Source: Muricea muricata (taxonomy: Eukaryota; Cnidaria; Anthozoa; Malacalcyonacea; Plexauridae). Taken from it: DNA of 64,000 bases. This document shows, one piece after another, positions 61,929 through 64,000 of the stretch (its first letter is position 1; every line of letters starts with the position of its first letter). The stretch covers positions 29,297,282 through 29,361,281 of the forward strand of contig OY979718.1 of NCBI GenBank assembly GCA_963855995.1, written 5' to 3'. The notes under the pieces were generated by a model that was given only the letters and a program-made list of their open reading frames with translations, was not told the origin of the DNA and did no database searches. The position numbers and the translations under genes were made by a program.

Positions 61929-63775
61929 CACAAATACACAGAATGTGTATTCCCCATAGACGAACAACCAACTCCCACAACAGCTGTAGTCATATAGAAG
62001 ACAGCTTTTGCCAGGAAATGGTAAGACTTGCTGTTTAGGCATTACCATTGGTTTTATTACAGCTGGATCATCAGGGTGGCCAGGAAAAACCTGGGCACAG
62101 GAAACCTGGATGGGGCCAGATAAATACCAGCAGCTTCCCCACAAAGCTTCTATATTACAACTTAATGATGAAACCACTGGTAATACGGAAAACAGAGCTG
62201 ACCATTCTAGCCTTTTTGAAATATTTGTTCATCACTATTTAATCAGTCCAGCATGCTTTCAAGATTTTTTTTTTTCCGCAGGGAGACAAACAGAAATGAC
62301 CTTCTATTATCATTATTTTTTTTTTCTTTCTTATATACAGTATTTGTTCATTCTGTTTTAATCACTTTCACACGATTGCATGTGAGTTGTGTTTTATGGC
62401 AAGAATAAAAATAACTTGGCATATTAAAAACATTGTTTTGCCCTGGTCTTCATTTTCAATATTTTGGAAACTTTTGTCGTTAGTTTTACAGATCGACTGC
62501 GCCGTTAATCGATATACTGAAGCTTGTACTTTCCAATTCCGAGCGGCGCGCGCAGACTGACAGCTAGCGACGCTTATGCGACTTAAGCAGGAACCAATTT
62601 GAAATAAATAAACTGTGTCAAAATTTAACTCTAGTAAGATGCCGAATGCCACTAGAAGTAATATTAATTTTTTGAAAGTAAACATTAAAATTTAAGTACA
62701 GTTGGAAGAAATAGATTTTCCTTTGTGTAAGCAGAAATTTTTTCCACTGGTCTTAATAACGGGATATATAGAATTTCTTGATATGTGTCAAATACAGATC
62801 TTGTGCTCAATATTTCTCAAGATATCTCATCTAGGAAAGCAATCATATTTGTATCGCATGTCTCAACCGCGTTAAAATATATTCAGCTGATTAGATCAGG
62901 TAGGATTACACAATAATCTCTCTTAGCAAGCCTTATTTATGCTCGTGTTCTACCACAAATAACAAATTGTGTGCATTTTGATTAGATTTTAAACGAAATA
63001 TGCAATAAAAATTTTTGGAATGCCCGGAATACTTACGATACCATATACAGCTAGCGCACATCATGATAGATGTAATATCAGATGCGACACTCAACTAGGT
63101 GCCACAATCCCCTTCAGACGTTGGTGTTGTTGCAAAATCTGCTGTACCGTACTCGCCAGAGCGCAGGGAAGAAACCGCGTCAACAGCTAGTATACACGCA
63201 GGCTTGAAACGATGTTGGAGACACTATACAAGCTAGCGCTCTTCTACAGGACTGAGACGCAACGCTCGACGTTGGGTTTGAACAAGAATCTGCCGTGTTG
63301 ACCGCGATCTCGTCTAGAACAGCTGGGCTGCTGTTGTAACAAACTTGCTGAGGCATCGTGGACATGACTTTGACAGCGGCACGGGCCGCATTGGTTGCAA
63401 TAACGGCTACCGATTCTTCCACGCTACGAGAAACAATTGGTCATATCTTGTATGCGCCAAGTGGTCCTTGGAAAATAACGAAGATTGTGGGTTGTCAAGT
63501 TAAGGAAATGTCGACGTAGACGGCAAATTTGCGTTCCCTGCGGCGTCTACCGTTGGCCTCGAAGACGAAGTGATTGCGTGCTGTTGTAGCCGAGAGACTA
63601 AAGCATTCTTTTGTCCATGGTTAGGTAGTCCTCTCTCAGTACATTGGCGTCGTAAACTCTCCGTATCACTATTGGCCGCCGTTGATCGAGATCAATCATT
63701 GCGGTTAGAAATCCCTTTGGCGTTTTTACGACGAATAGGAGGCATTTCGATGAATAATAATTTGCGTGGAAATTC
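61929..63775. repeat. Spacer W, complete copy (units 3/4)
   Basis: Third full-length W, 1,847 bp. It matches the others by eye and has no recognised gene. Confidence 0.92.
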
Positions 63776-64000
63776 AAAATTATTGTAGCAGCTCCAATCT
63801 CTTGAGAGCTTTTACACAAATTAAAGATATGACTGGCGAGCATGCATTGTTATCCTTACAAATCGACGGTTTTTATTGGCCGATCAGATCTCGGTCATAT
63901 TATTCAGAATTCTCATTGGTTATTTAAGACAAGCTGGCATGATGTGCACGTGCCCACAGCATGCATAGAGCATGATTATTGAGCTGATGTTAAACAGCGA
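62075..64000. repeat. Macrosatellite unit 4, cut by window end
   Basis: Start of a fourth unit, so the tandem repeat continues past the window. It contains most of W and the first part of Y1. Confidence 0.93.
63776..64000. repeat. Segment Y, copy 1 of unit 4, truncated
   Basis: First 225 of 390 bp. The sequence stops before the AT hairpin and the expected fourth array. Confidence 0.9.

Larger units (their letters stand above)
40277..62074. repeat. Macrosatellite unit 3 (21,798 bp)
   Basis: Longest unit, 1,175 bp longer than unit 1 because of one block duplication in its array. Private variants include TCACCTTAGC near 45360, AAAACTTCGCC near 45392 and CATCTAGATA near 55176. Confidence 0.95.

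Overview
The window looks like non-coding, probably heterochromatic, eukaryotic DNA. It is about three and a bit copies of a giant tandem repeat (macrosatellite). Nothing is prokaryotic: there are no operons, no long open reading frames (longest about 117 codons in 64 kb) and no recognisable tRNA or rRNA. I cannot name the species. The AT-rich composition and a 322-bp satellite with higher-order structure fit a centromeric, sex-chromosomal or B-chromosomal block in an animal or plant.

Layout: the repeat has period lengths of 20,623, 19,653 and 21,798 bp (starts at 1, 20624, 40277; a fourth, partial unit starts at 62075). Each unit has the same order: spacer W (1,847 bp), segment Y copy 1 (390 bp), satellite array (16,815, 15,845 or 17,990 bp), segment X copy 1 (487 bp), spacer Z (207 bp), segment Y copy 2, segment X copy 2, then W of the next unit. 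The non-satellite parts (about 3.8 kb per unit) look identical between units by eye. All length variation comes from the satellite arrays.

The most informative feature is that Y and X occur twice per unit. In one copy they are directly joined (Y2-X2). In the other they are separated by the whole satellite array (Y1-array-X1). Y2-X2 therefore behaves as an 'empty site' for the array. The array starts and ends at the same point of the monomer, and the target has lost and gained no bases apart from a 2-base ambiguity. This is what integration of a satellite circle with a whole number of monomers would leave.

Each X carries six small hairpins in two groups of three. All share the seven-base loop TTAAGAT on stems of different sequence and length, framed by an imperfect inverted repeat (foldback/MITE-like). 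A G-quadruplex-like run abuts the left breakpoint of Y2, and a perfect 10-bp AT hairpin sits 6 bp from the array insertion point.

The three arrays are not simple copies. Relative to array 1, array 2 has two multi-kilobase blocks in exchanged order and lacks several monomers. Array 3 carries a second copy of a 1.6-kb block in place of about 0.43 kb. Units are thus very recently amplified, yet their arrays keep rearranging. I find no credible gene. The short open frames in W, Y and Z, and in the satellite, are listed under rejected items.
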